Positions 7,948 to 17,405 of a DNA stretch of 64,000 nt are shown here, one piece after another. Position 1 is the first letter of the stretch, and each line of letters starts with the position of its first letter. The stretch is from Salinispirillum sp. LH 10-3-1. GTDB taxonomy: Bacteria > Pseudomonadota > Gammaproteobacteria > Pseudomonadales > Natronospirillaceae. The stretch spans positions 496,001 to 560,000 of the forward strand of contig NZ_CP101717.1 of the NCBI RefSeq assembly GCF_030643825.1, given 5' to 3'. The notes beneath the pieces are model-generated. The model was not told where the DNA came from and did not search any database. It worked only from the letters and a program-made list of their open reading frames with translations. A program made the position numbers and the translations under genes.

Positions 7948-9138
7948 ATGATTTTAGACAACCTGACCCCGGTAGGCCTGGATCCTATTTTGTCGCTGTC
8001 TGCGGCTTGTCGCGCTGACGACCGCCCGCACAAAGTGGATTTGGGCATTGGTGTGTACCGTGATAGCCACGGTGAAACGCCCGTTATGGTAGCCATTAAA
8101 ATGGCCGAAGCGCGCTTGTTGGAACACCAGACCAGCAAAGCCTATGTCGGCATGGCCGGGAACGAGTCGTTCAACGAATCAATGATCAACCTGTTGCTGG
8201 GTGAGAGCAAAGCCAAAGCGCGTGCTGTCGGTGTGCAAACCCCAGGAGCCAGTGGCGCACTGCGGATGCTGGCGGACGTCATCAAGATGTCGACCCCGGA
8301 TGCAACGGTGTGGCTCAGTGACCTCAGTTATGCGAACCATGCACCGATCATGAAAACCGCGGGCTTGAACGTGCGGTATTATCCGTACTTTGACCCCGAG
8401 ACCAAACTGGTACAAGCCGATGCGATGTTGGCAGCGTTGCGCGAAGCCGGGAAGAACGATGTGGTTCTGCTGCACGGTTCTTGTCACAACCCGACCGGCG
8501 CCGACATTGACTTGGATACCTGGAAAAACATCACCACCTTGGCCGTATCACAAGGCTTCTTGCCGTTTGTTGATATGGCCTATCAGGGCTTTGGCGATGG
8601 CATGGATGAAGACGCTGCCGGGCTGCGCTATTTGGTCGACCGTGTGGAATCCATGGTGATCGCCAGTTCGTGTTCCAAGAACTTCGGCCTGTACCGCGAG
8701 CGCACCGGGATCGCTGTCGTAGTAGGGAAGACGCTGGAGCAAGCGCAAGCAGTGAAAAGCCGCATCATGGAGTCGGCACGCGGTACCTACACCATGCCAC
8801 CAGACCACGGTGCGGCCTTGGTGGATATGATTCTGCGCGATACCTCGTTGCGCACCAACTGGCAGTCGGAAGTCAGCTCTATGCGCCAGCGCGTGCAGAC
8901 CTTACGTACGCTGTTGGCCGATGCGCTGCGCGAAAAGAGCGGTACTCAAGACTGGGAATTTATCAAACACCACAAGGGTATGTTTTCAGTGTTGGGCATT
9001 ACCGCCGAACAGGCGCAGGCCATGCGCAATGATCATGCGGTTTATCTAGTAGACAGCGGTCGCATTAACGTGGCCGGCCTGCAGGAGTCGCAGGTGAACT
9101 CGGTGGCCAATGCGTTGTTGAAAGTGACGGCGGGCTGA
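7948..9138 (+). CDS. Aromatic amino acid / aspartate aminotransferase
   Basis: A class I PLP aminotransferase of 396 aa, the standard size of TyrB/AspC. It has VDLGIGVYRD near the N-terminus (substrate loop), HGSCHNPTGAD (PLP-phosphate/Asn region), PFVDMAYQGFG (Asp/Tyr contacts with PLP), and SCSKNFGLYRERTG with the Schiff-base Lys. It interconverts aspartate, tyrosine or phenylalanine with their 2-oxo acids using 2-oxoglutarate. Whether it is AspC- or TyrB-like cannot be settled by eye, so no symbol is given. It is monocistronic and its stop abuts the convergent membrane gene. Confidence 0.95.
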   Translation: MILDNLTPVGLDPILSLSAACRADDRPHKVDLGIGVYRDSHGETPVMVAIKMAEARLLEHQTSKAYVGMAGNESFNESMINLLLGESKAKARAVGVQTPGASGALRMLADVIKMSTPDATVWLSDLSYANHAPIMKTAGLNVRYYPYFDPETKLVQADAMLAALREAGKNDVVLLHGSCHNPTGADIDLDTWKNITTLAVSQGFLPFVDMAYQGFGDGMDEDAAGLRYLVDRVESMVIASSCSKNFGLYRERTGIAVVVGKTLEQAQAVKSRIMESARGTYTMPPDHGAALVDMILRDTSLRTNWQSEVSSMRQRVQTLRTLLADALREKSGTQDWEFIKHHKGMFSVLGITAEQAQAMRNDHAVYLVDSGRINVAGLQESQVNSVANALLKVTAG

Positions 9139-10335
9139 TTAATAAGGCCACTCTGTACGCAACGACGGCAAGACGTAGGAATGCGTCAGCCGCCATATCA
9201 CGTACAGCATGACGAGCGGTAGGATCAGCGTTTCCATGGTGTAAATCACCAGCAGCTGAACCAACCGCTCGATCAATCCATCGGAAAACTGGCGCATGCC
9301 GGCCAGTAAATCAGACGCCTGTCCGGCGATGCCGCGCATCCACACCAGCACCCCTTGACCGTCATCCACCACGGCCTCACCTTGCTGCAACTGCTCAGTG
9401 GTAATATTTACTTCGCTCTGTGCTTGCTGGCGTGGTCCGTCCAGTACGTGCTCAGAGATCATCCCGACAGCAGTGGCACCTAAAGGTATCCCGAGCCGCA
9501 TCACGATGATCAGGGCAGTAAAAAGGCGGGTAAAGGTGAGTAGCGCCGGTCGCCACTGAGCGGGCATGACGACCAGAAGAAAGAGTGTGACCATCAACGC
9601 GGAACCAAACACCACCACGGCCAGCGACTGGCCAATCTCCATCACCAGCAGTTGAATGCCTATGGAGGTCATTGCCAGCACCATCACATCCGAATAGCGT
9701 ACCGCCATGTCTTGCACTGGCTTAAAGACTTGACCAGGCTTAAAAGAGGCGACCCCCACGCCGACCTGCGCTTCGGAGAAAAAGGCGATGGCCCGGTCGA
9801 TTAAACGCGCCGACGCATAGGAGCCTGCTGCGAGCAACAAAGAGCGTTGTAGAGTTTCCGTGGCCTTCGCTTCCAAGGGTGCTAGCGCGGGGTTGATTAC
9901 ATGGCGTTCGGCTAAGCCGGTGACGCACAGAGACAGCAGAGCTACTAACACTATCCCCAAAACTAAACGACGCTCCAACGGTTGGTGAAGGGTCAGTGTC
10001 TCAGGCGGTTCCGTTCTAGGGGCCGCCGATGCCTGTGTTTCCGGGGCGGGCGTGTCGGTTGAAAGTAAGGGAATCAAACGGCGCTGGCGGCGAGCGTGAA
10101 ACTGCGCAGCCAGTGTTGTGCACGGAAGCACAAAACACAACAGACCCAGCGCAGTGTCCTCGCGTTGTTGGCTGTCCGCCAGCCACCAGCGTAAGCTCAA
10201 CAGGCCAATAAAGAGTCCCGCTAACAGCCCGTAACTGATCCAACTGTGTTGCGCGACCAGGGTGAACCCGTACAGGAACGTCGCGTCCAGCAACATCCAA
10301 GGCCACGCCAGTTTATAACGCCGGAGAGAATTCAT
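9139..10335 (-). CDS. Unknown multi-TM inner-membrane protein
   Basis: A 398-aa protein I cannot assign to a family. It has about nine hydrophobic segments, for example residues 10-50, 62-80, 125-145, 215-235, 240-260 and 370-390, separated by a basic, proline-rich loop near 80-115 and a glutamine-rich periplasmic or cytoplasmic segment around 290-330. It shares the 171-bp upstream region with the divergent LuxR-type gene at 10507, so it may be its regulatory target; that is only a positional hint. Confidence 0.7.
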   Translation of the reverse strand: MNSLRRYKLAWPWMLLDATFLYGFTLVAQHSWISYGLLAGLFIGLLSLRWWLADSQQREDTALGLLCFVLPCTTLAAQFHARRQRRLIPLLSTDTPAPETQASAAPRTEPPETLTLHQPLERRLVLGIVLVALLSLCVTGLAERHVINPALAPLEAKATETLQRSLLLAAGSYASARLIDRAIAFFSEAQVGVGVASFKPGQVFKPVQDMAVRYSDVMVLAMTSIGIQLLVMEIGQSLAVVVFGSALMVTLFLLVVMPAQWRPALLTFTRLFTALIIVMRLGIPLGATAVGMISEHVLDGPRQQAQSEVNITTEQLQQGEAVVDDGQGVLVWMRGIAGQASDLLAGMRQFSDGLIERLVQLLVIYTMETLILPLVMLYVIWRLTHSYVLPSLRTEWPY

Positions 10336-10411
10336 ATTTATACACTGATTTGAGATTAATACCCTATGGTCGACAAGATAGCGCAGAGTGGCTATTGCGG
10401 CTACTGCATGT

Positions 10412-10441
10412 ACATCTTGCTTTTCAGGTTCATCAAGATGT
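10412..10441. promoter_or_regulatory. Interrupted palindrome in the 10336-10506 divergent promoter region
   Basis: ACATCTTG (10412-10419) and CAAGATGT (10434-10441) form exact 8-bp inverted arms with a 14-base spacer. The arms are about two helical turns apart, the layout of a dimer-binding operator. It lies about 65 bp upstream of the LuxR-type gene. Confidence 0.4.
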
Positions 10442-10506
10442 GCTTATACTAAATGGTATAAACGTCTTTTCGCCCAAGGCAACCACTGCCTGCAGTTGAG
10501 CAATGT

Positions 10507-12204
10507 ATGGATAAACCAACGGAAACACCTACGGTAGATGCTGCAAACCTATCGGGCTTACCGCAATCGCTGAAGGCGCTGGTTGGTCAGGTTGCTGAGC
10601 GAAAGGCTGACTTCCCTGATCTAATCGTAGCGCTGTCACCGCTGATAAATAACGGCAGTGCGTTACCCACCGAGACGGCGCTCGAGCTTTCAGTGGCCTT
10701 GCACGACATTGAAGTTGAGGCTGCAGAAGACGATGCCCTGCACAGTTTGGTCAATCAGCAGAGCGCGCCCTCCTGTGCAATTAACGCCGCAGGGGCAGTG
10801 TTGGCGCTAAATGTGGCAGCGGCTCAATTGTTTGGCCTGCATGTGGGGGATGGCATTGGTCAGCTTGGGGTGAACGATACTGAGTGGCAAGACTGTCAAC
10901 GCCGCTTGGCCGAAGTGGCGGGCTCAACAATGCTCAAAGTCACCCGCCCCGGTAACGAAGCGCTGCCGATGATTATGATTGGTCGCTACATCCACCGTTA
11001 TCAGGTATTTGTGCTGACTGCACTGCAACATTATTGGCCAGAGGCGGTCGATAAAGCGCTAGAGGCACTGTTTCAACTCACCCGATCAGAGCGTGAGGTC
11101 CTGTCTTATCTGGCTCAAGGGCAAACAGCTGAGCAGATTGCAGCCAATCGTTCAAGGGCGGTAGGGACGGTGCGTCAACAAATAAAAACACTGCTCGAGA
11201 AAATGGGCAGCAGTACTCAGGTCCAGGCAGCAACTTTAGCCGCTGCAGCAGCCAATGCGTTGTCCGACAGCCCCGGTCGCAGTGACACCTTGTTATTGGG
11301 ACAGGCCGTTGCGGACTTGTCGTTCAAAGAGTTTATTCGCGACGGGCGACGAGTGGGTTGGCGTCGCTATGGTGCCGCCGGCGGACACCCGGTGATATTT
11401 TTACACGGCCCTTTTTTTGGCGTCGGTGACTTTTTGGCTGATCGTCAATGGGCCGAACGCCTGGGTTTGGATGTGTTTGCGCTTGAACGGCCCGGGTATG
11501 GGCGTACCGACATACCGCAGCGACACACCTCCGTGCTCGACACCATGGTGGAGGACATTCTGACGCTGATGGCCAGAGAAGACATACCCAAGGCCGCATT
11601 CTTAACGCACGAAATTGGTCTTATTCCAGCGCTGGCAATTGCTCAGCGCGCACCAGAACGTATCAGCTACGTTCTGGGGGTCTCTGCAGCACCGCCCTTT
11701 CGTGAGTTGGCTCAGCTCAATGCAATGCCCTCGCAGCAGCGTATTTTTATCTGGGCAGCGCAGCACGCGCAGTGGTTAGTGCGGTTGCTGATTCGCTTGG
11801 GAATGGTTCGTCTGCGTAAGCTCGGTCCTGATCATTGGATGGAAGCCGTGTTTGGCGAGGTTGCAGGCGACATGGCCGTATTGCAGCGACCTGAGCTTCA
11901 GCCAGGGATCATTGGTGCCTACAGCTACAATGTGAATCAAGTCGGTGCCGGGTTTGAAGTCGATCTGCAACTGATGCTCAGCAACTGGGGAGACTTAATT
12001 CAGCAAAACCACATCCCCATACACCTATTGCATGGAACAGATAACCAGACCACACGGCTCGAATACGCCGAGGTCTTTTGCCAGTTGAATCCACATATCC
12101 AACTGGCGCGCATAGAAGGTAGCGGCCAAACCTTGGCCGTGGATTGCCCAGACGTGGTGTATCGGCGACTTGCTGAGCTGATCGTCCAGACAATAGATAG
12201 CTAG
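10507..12204 (+). CDS. LuxR-type HTH regulator fused to a pseudo-alpha/beta-hydrolase domain (copy 1)
   Basis: A 565-aa protein. Residues 1-80 are helical and about 80-180 look PAS-like. Residues 185-250 are a LuxR/GerE helix-turn-helix (LTRSEREVLSYLAQG, then the recognition-helix stretch SRAVGTVRQQIKTLLEKMG). Residues 278-560 have an alpha/beta-hydrolase fold with the HG oxyanion motif (FLHGPFFG) and ERPGYGRTD. The nucleophile elbow, normally GxSxG, reads THEIG with Glu369 at the serine position. The catalytic His position is GSGQTL (Gln), while an Asp (D512) remains. It is therefore probably not a hydrolase, and the domain may bind a ligand that controls DNA binding. It is the first of two tandem paralogues, with 9 nt to the next gene. 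Confidence 0.85.
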   Translation: MDKPTETPTVDAANLSGLPQSLKALVGQVAERKADFPDLIVALSPLINNGSALPTETALELSVALHDIEVEAAEDDALHSLVNQQSAPSCAINAAGAVLALNVAAAQLFGLHVGDGIGQLGVNDTEWQDCQRRLAEVAGSTMLKVTRPGNEALPMIMIGRYIHRYQVFVLTALQHYWPEAVDKALEALFQLTRSEREVLSYLAQGQTAEQIAANRSRAVGTVRQQIKTLLEKMGSSTQVQAATLAAAAANALSDSPGRSDTLLLGQAVADLSFKEFIRDGRRVGWRRYGAAGGHPVIFLHGPFFGVGDFLADRQWAERLGLDVFALERPGYGRTDIPQRHTSVLDTMVEDILTLMAREDIPKAAFLTHEIGLIPALAIAQRAPERISYVLGVSAAPPFRELAQLNAMPSQQRIFIWAAQHAQWLVRLLIRLGMVRLRKLGPDHWMEAVFGEVAGDMAVLQRPELQPGIIGAYSYNVNQVGAGFEVDLQLMLSNWGDLIQQNHIPIHLLHGTDNQTTRLEYAEVFCQLNPHIQLARIEGSGQTLAVDCPDVVYRRLAELIVQTIDS

Positions 12205-12213
12205 GTAGCGTGC

Positions 12214-13878
12214 ATGTCTAAAGCAACCCAATCCGGCCTCCCGTTATCGCCGGAAGCCTTGAGTGCTATGGTGCGGAATGTCGCATTGCGCGAGGTCGAA
12301 TTTAATGAGCTAGTTGAGGTATTGCAGCCTCTGTTGCTCAATAAGCGACGGCTGACCGCTGAGGTGGAGTTGGCGTTGTCGAATGCCTTGCATGAACTTG
12401 AAGGCTTAGCGGATGCGCGCGATATTATCAACAGCTTGGTAGATGGCTTTAGCGCTCCGGCATTAGTCTTGGATGAAAAAGGGACGGTCGTTGCTACCAA
12501 CGCGCCTATACGAATACGATTCGATATCGACACCGGCTCCACTATTGCCGATCTAGGCTTAACAAACGTCCATTTTCAAGACTTTAAGCAGCGTGTATCT
12601 GACACCGCCGGAATTACCCTAGTGAACCTCGTGCCCTCACGTGAAGCAATTGATCACCGGCCGTTGCTCATGGTTGGGCAGTATGATCATAGTCAGTCGG
12701 TGTACGTCCTGATCGCTTTGCAGCAGCATTGGCCGGCCTCCATTGAACGAGCCGTCAGGGATTTGTTTGGCTTGTCGGCGCGAGAAACGGACGTCTTGGC
12801 GGGTTTAGCGGCAGGGTTGACGACGGACGATATTGCACAGCGTCGTGCGCGCAAGGTCACCACCGTTCGGCAGCAAGTTAAGTCGCTACTTAAAAAAATG
12901 GGCGCAGCCTCGCAGATACAGGCGGCCACGCTCGCCGCCGCTGCCTCTAATGCCGTCAGTCGGTCGTTTGGTGATGAGCTCACATTAACATTGCCAAATC
13001 AGCGAGAACCTTGGTTTAAAGGTGAGGTAGAGCGTGATGGCCGACGCATCGGTTGGCGACGTTTTGGGCGGCAGGGCGGTGTGCCGGTATTGTTTATTCA
13101 TGGACCTTCGTTCGGCGCTGGTGAGTTTGAGCACGATCGATTGTGGGCGAAAGAATATGGTTTAGATGTGCTTGCCGTAGAGCGGCCTGGCTATGGCCGT
13201 ACGGATCGACCTTACAAGCACGATGATCCATTGCACTGTCAGACAGCCGACATTCAAGCGGTTCTGGCGGCGCAAGGCCTTCAGCCTAAGAGAGTGGTGG
13301 CGCACGAAGTTGGCCTTATCGTTGGGTTGGCGTGGTTGCAAGAATATCCCAATCGTGTCGAGCAAGTGTTGGGTGTTTCTTGTGCACCACCCTTTGCTGA
13401 AATCAGCCAGCTCGAACAGATGCCTGCGCAGCAGGGCATATTTATTCTGGCCGCACGTCATGCGCCTTGGATGGCGAAATTGCTGCTGCGCTTACTGGTG
13501 GTTCGGTTGCGCCAGCTAGGCTCAGAACGTTGGTATCAGGCCGTGTTTGAAGAAGGCTCAGAGGACCTCTCCGTTGCGCAAAAGTCAGAGCTTAGAACCG
13601 GCGTGGTGGCGACGTATCCTTTCTATACTCAGCAGTTAGGAACCGGGTTCGAAGTGGACTTACAGGTCATGATTCAAGATTGGGGGCATTGGGTCGCCGA
13701 GTGTCCGGTCCCCATTACGCTATTGCATGGACAAGATAACCCTACCACACCGGTAGAGTATTTAAGTGTTTTTAAGGCGTTGAACCCTAGGGTGGAGATT
13801 CAGTGTATAGAAAAAAGCGGGCTCACTCTGGCGTTGAGTGAGCCCGAACGGATTTATCGAGAGCTTGCGAGGAAGTAA
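12214..13878 (+). CDS. LuxR-type HTH regulator fused to a pseudo-alpha/beta-hydrolase domain (copy 2)
   Basis: A 554-aa paralogue of the preceding gene, aligned end to end: PAS-like part at about 70-175, LuxR HTH at 185-250 (LSARETDVLAGLAAG, VTTVRQQVKSLLKKMG), and hydrolase-like domain at 270-554. The elbow is AHEVG with Glu365 replacing the nucleophile Ser. Asp508 is kept, but the His site is KSGLTL (Leu537). Both copies therefore share the same loss, which argues for a conserved non-catalytic, sensory role. It is co-transcribed with copy 1. Its last 60 bases double as a terminator for the opposing gene. Confidence 0.85.
   Translation: MSKATQSGLPLSPEALSAMVRNVALREVEFNELVEVLQPLLLNKRRLTAEVELALSNALHELEGLADARDIINSLVDGFSAPALVLDEKGTVVATNAPIRIRFDIDTGSTIADLGLTNVHFQDFKQRVSDTAGITLVNLVPSREAIDHRPLLMVGQYDHSQSVYVLIALQQHWPASIERAVRDLFGLSARETDVLAGLAAGLTTDDIAQRRARKVTTVRQQVKSLLKKMGAASQIQAATLAAAASNAVSRSFGDELTLTLPNQREPWFKGEVERDGRRIGWRRFGRQGGVPVLFIHGPSFGAGEFEHDRLWAKEYGLDVLAVERPGYGRTDRPYKHDDPLHCQTADIQAVLAAQGLQPKRVVAHEVGLIVGLAWLQEYPNRVEQVLGVSCAPPFAEISQLEQMPAQQGIFILAARHAPWMAKLLLRLLVVRLRQLGSERWYQAVFEEGSEDLSVAQKSELRTGVVATYPFYTQQLGTGFEVDLQVMIQDWGHWVAECPVPITLLHGQDNPTTPVEYLSVFKALNPRVEIQCIEKSGLTLALSEPERIYRELARK
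13811..13845 (-). terminator. Intrinsic terminator on the minus strand, embedded in the LuxR-type coding sequence
   Basis: On the minus strand, GGGCTCACT and AGTGAGCCC (exact 9-bp arms, 9-base loop) are followed by GCTTTTTTC. It lies 65 nt downstream of the FG-GAP gene's stop and inside codons about 533-542 of the convergent gene. Confidence 0.85.
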
Positions 13879-13909
13879 TCGTCATCCGTGGCGTAAGGGA
13901 TTCCCGAGC

Positions 13910-16726
13910 TCAGTATAGGTAAGCACGACCGCGATTACTCTCCTCTAAAGCATTGTCGGGTTCACCGATCAAAATGACCGACGCATCGCCAGACATCGCC
14001 GCTGCGTGACCGAAGCGACGGGAAGCAAGCGGCGAAGGCGCTTTAATCAGCACGTCTTCGGTGAGCGTAAACGTACTGGCATCGAAACTGAACAGGAAGG
14101 CGGCACCAGCCTCGTCGTGCAAGTTGCTTGCCCCTGGGGAAGCAAAACTGGACAGCCCTTGCACATCAGAGTTTTCAGTGCGCGCACCGACCAACAGCTT
14201 GCCGCCATCGTCCGTTAGCGCCAGCGAATAGCCGAAGTTCATCAGCGATGATGTTAGGCCTTGCGGCGTTACTGATCGCTTTTCCAGCCAGGCATCTCCC
14301 CAAGCGGCCATCTCTTCTTTGTGCATGATGTATGCCGCGCCATCAAAGCCGCCCGCTGCATAAGCGCCCACGGCGATGGTGTTGCCATCTTGTGACACAG
14401 CAACGGCCGAGCCAAAAAGGTCCTCGTTGCGGCTACCAGTCAAGTTGAAGTTGCCGCGCTCTGCCCAGTTGAAATTAGGATCGGCCGGTGTTGTTGTTGA
14501 AAAAACATACAGTCTCTCAGGGTTGCTGTAGCTGCCGCTCACCTGATAGTGGGGCGCGCCTATCGCTAGTGTGCTGCCGTCACCAGAACTAGCCACCGAC
14601 CAACCAAAGCCGCTAAAGCGTGTGGTGTCGCTAGGCTTAATGTAGAGAACCTGATTCCAACTGGCGTTTGCACCCGAATAGACGAAGGCTGCACCCGATC
14701 TGCTGCCTTGGGTGTCGTTACGCGTTGCCACTACGAGGCTGCCAGTATAAATGCCGGTGTATTCGGTGCTTTCACCCGGTGCTCCCACAACTATGCGGGT
14801 ACCGGCGTCATTGATGGCCACTGAATGGCCAAAACGGGCAGAGTTAAGAGCAGCTGCGTTGTTGGTATCCAATTGCTGTGAACCATTACGCGGATCGGCT
14901 TTGAAGTGCGCTCGATAGTCAAAGCGATTCTGCGCTGGGTTGTAAGTGAATACATAGGCGGCTCCGCTTTCGGAATCGAGTGTTTCACCTACAAAGCCTT
15001 GGCTGGTAAATACTCCCCGGGCTCGATTCGTATCGCCGGGTGCACCCACCACCAGCGTGCTGCCGTCTTCAGACAATGCCAGCGAGTAACCAAACTCGAA
15101 CACATTCGCGGTGCTGGGTGGTTGAATATCACCCAAACGATCCCAGCTACCGCTGTTATTGCGCCAGATGCTCACGCGACCCGTTTCTTTGGTGCCGGCC
15201 ATGGGACCAGGCGCACCAACGGCAATGGTCGAACCATCACGAGAAACAGCAACGGCGTGGCCAAAGGCTTGCTGTATGCTGGTGGCGGTAGCATCTGGGT
15301 CGAGTTGAGCAATGCCCGCAATGAGATCGTTGGCGGTTAAATCAACGCGATCGGCACTGGTCGTGGCAGTGCAATTTCCATCATTCGAGCCACAAGCACG
15401 TACTCTGTAAGAAGCACCAATATTGAGCGGCAGTGATGCGTTGATTAATGCAAACTCGGCAGTCGGTGTCGGATCGTTCGCAATGATCTCTACTGTGCTG
15501 AAAACAGGCAGTCCATCGGGACTCAACTGCAACCGATATTCATCGGCCCCTGTTACTGGCTGCCAGCTAAAACGCAGAGTTTTTGGTGATTCCACCGTCA
15601 CAGCTAAGGTCGTACCCTGAACGAAGCTAACATTCACATCGCAGGCGGCGTTAATGGGTTCAGAAGTGAAGACATTGTTTGCAAAGGTGCCAGCACAACC
15701 AGTGACACTGCCTAAGCTGAACCCGACATCCGGTGATGCGGTGAAGCTGAAAGTCTCGCCGGGCATCACAGTCCAGTTATTCTGATTGATGCTACCGTTA
15801 CCGCCTACAATGGTGGCGTTGACAACAGGTATTTCAGCGAAAGAGACATCCAAGGTACAGGGCGCAGTGGCGGACGGCAGGATATACTCAGTATTGGGGC
15901 CACTGAAGGACATCCCGTTCACTGGTGTACCATCGTTCTCGATAATACCGCAGCCATCAAAACTGGCCAAATACCAACCGGATTGCGGGATTATACCCAG
16001 AGGCAGAGCTTGATCTTCATACACAACAGTGGGTGCACTGCCATATGATATAAGTTCGCCTTGACCCACGATATTTAGAGTAAGGTCATGAATAATAGAA
16101 GATAGACCATAGTTCACTGTGCAATCTGATGAGATGGCAGCAGTTGTGTATTCAGCACCGTTAACGCTACCGCCGCAACCTTGGGCTTCTAAAAATTTAC
16201 CATTGGGGATTGGGCTAAAGTCGAAAGTTGTCGCTTCACCCTCAAGTACAAAACGTGTTTCGCTAGTCCTCAGTCTGAAGAACTGCCCATCTTCCCAAGA
16301 TCCTTCGTCCAGAGTAACTGTATTTCCCATTGCGAATTGTACTTCAACGGTGCAGTCTGCTGTGATGGTGTCTGTCCAGTAAACATTGTTGCCAAATGGG
16401 CTGGCATCGATCCCGCAGCCTGACACATTGATCACGCCAGCGCCTGAATCGGGAGTAATGGTGAAAATAGCCATATTGCCGTCATCGGGAACAGTTAAAA
16501 TTTGCTCCTCTGGAGAAATAGTACCAGGGCCAGTGACATTGGTTGAGATGGTGTAGGTGGTACTGCCAGTACCTCCGGTGCCCCCAGAATCGCCAGAGCC
16601 ACCATTATCATTTTGGCTAGAGTCCGTACCGTTGGTGCTATCGGTATTATTGGACGAAGAGTCGTTACAGGCGCTAACCAACAGTGTGGCCGCGCAAAGT
16701 GCTGATGTCAGTAATAGTTTGTTCAC
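13910..16726 (-). CDS. FG-GAP repeat surface lipoprotein
   Basis: The start is taken as the GTG at 16726 (GAGGA seven bases upstream), giving the signal peptide VNKLLLTSALCAATLLVSAC with lipobox VSAC; an ATG 24 bases earlier has no RBS. A Ser/Asn/Gly-rich linker follows the lipid Cys. Then come four or so InlB-B-like Cys-containing repeats (segments such as GCGIDASPF, GCGGSVNG, GCAGTFAN), an FnIII-like region (LRFSWQPVTGADEYRLQLS), and seven FG-GAP blades in the second half (FGHAVAVSRDGSTIAVGAPG and variants). FG-GAP blades build a beta-propeller, often used in adhesion or ligand binding. It is probably exported and exposed; the ligand is unknown. Confidence 0.88.
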   Translation of the reverse strand: MNKLLLTSALCAATLLVSACNDSSSNNTDSTNGTDSSQNDNGGSGDSGGTGGTGSTTYTISTNVTGPGTISPEEQILTVPDDGNMAIFTITPDSGAGVINVSGCGIDASPFGNNVYWTDTITADCTVEVQFAMGNTVTLDEGSWEDGQFFRLRTSETRFVLEGEATTFDFSPIPNGKFLEAQGCGGSVNGAEYTTAAISSDCTVNYGLSSIIHDLTLNIVGQGELISYGSAPTVVYEDQALPLGIIPQSGWYLASFDGCGIIENDGTPVNGMSFSGPNTEYILPSATAPCTLDVSFAEIPVVNATIVGGNGSINQNNWTVMPGETFSFTASPDVGFSLGSVTGCAGTFANNVFTSEPINAACDVNVSFVQGTTLAVTVESPKTLRFSWQPVTGADEYRLQLSPDGLPVFSTVEIIANDPTPTAEFALINASLPLNIGASYRVRACGSNDGNCTATTSADRVDLTANDLIAGIAQLDPDATATSIQQAFGHAVAVSRDGSTIAVGAPGPMAGTKETGRVSIWRNNSGSWDRLGDIQPPSTANVFEFGYSLALSEDGSTLVVGAPGDTNRARGVFTSQGFVGETLDSESGAAYVFTYNPAQNRFDYRAHFKADPRNGSQQLDTNNAAALNSARFGHSVAINDAGTRIVVGAPGESTEYTGIYTGSLVVATRNDTQGSRSGAAFVYSGANASWNQVLYIKPSDTTRFSGFGWSVASSGDGSTLAIGAPHYQVSGSYSNPERLYVFSTTTPADPNFNWAERGNFNLTGSRNEDLFGSAVAVSQDGNTIAVGAYAAGGFDGAAYIMHKEEMAAWGDAWLEKRSVTPQGLTSSLMNFGYSLALTDDGGKLLVGARTENSDVQGLSSFASPGASNLHDEAGAAFLFSFDASTFTLTEDVLIKAPSPLASRRFGHAAAMSGDASVILIGEPDNALEESNRGRAYLY

Positions 16727-16823
16727 GGGAATATCCTCGCATTTCTGCACAGGTTCGATAAATCAATTTAGAGTGATGAATTCAGACCCTGCTCACAGCA
16801 GGAAGGGCCTGAGTTGCTATTGG

Positions 16824-17405
16824 CTATTGCAGACCCAGAATATCGGCCGGAGTAGCATTCCGCACCAAGCGAAAGTTCAACCCGGTTGTAGGTGGTTGCC
16901 CTGTGATGAAGGGCGCGTAAGAGTAGCTGGAGTTATTGAAGCTGTTGGTTAGAGGCTGTACGAAATCATAGAAACGGACGGTCATCACCGCATTCGTATA
17001 TGTTCCCCCTGGTACTGGGGCACCAAGGGTATTGCTCCACACTGTGCTGTTCACGGGCTGACCAGCAAAGGCCGCTTCGTTGATTCGGGTGTTACAGCTA
17101 AATTCCAGCAAGCTGGCCACTTCTTTCACATTGGGTATGCGCCACTCGCTCGACTGGAAATCGGTATTGCTCTGTGCTGCTTGCAAGGCACCGATCCAAT
17201 TCGCTGCCGTGGGTGTGCCCGTGCAACTGCCGTTCTCAAGGCTCATGCCATGCAGGCAGGGCTGCCAGATCAGGCCGGTACTTTTTTGCAGTACCCAGCC
17301 TTGGCTAGAAGTCACGTAATCCGCATCGTTGCTATTGCAAGCGGCCATGGCCGTTTGCGCCGCGAAAAGGCCTGCCATCATTAATGTTAGGGCTTGTTTG
17401 TTCAT
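16824..17405 (-). CDS. DUF1566-domain exported protein
   Basis: The start is the ATG at 17405 overlapping the upstream stop (ATGA), preceded by AGGAGTACAGCC; longer in-frame sequence is the upstream gene read in another frame. Signal peptide MNKQALTLMMAGLFAAQTAMA, then 170 aa of the Cys-containing DUF1566 fold: STGLIWQPCLHG, WRIPNVKEVASLLEFSC and a terminal FRLVRN. DUF1566 proteins are extracytoplasmic, often in surface-associated operons, with no defined activity. It is translationally coupled to its longer DUF1566 neighbour, suggesting a partner pair. A short hairpin at 16788-16802 follows it but lacks a T-run. Confidence 0.85.
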   Translation of the reverse strand: MNKQALTLMMAGLFAAQTAMAACNSNDADYVTSSQGWVLQKSTGLIWQPCLHGMSLENGSCTGTPTAANWIGALQAAQSNTDFQSSEWRIPNVKEVASLLEFSCNTRINEAAFAGQPVNSTVWSNTLGAPVPGGTYTNAVMTVRFYDFVQPLTNSFNNSSYSYAPFITGQPPTTGLNFRLVRNATPADILGLQ

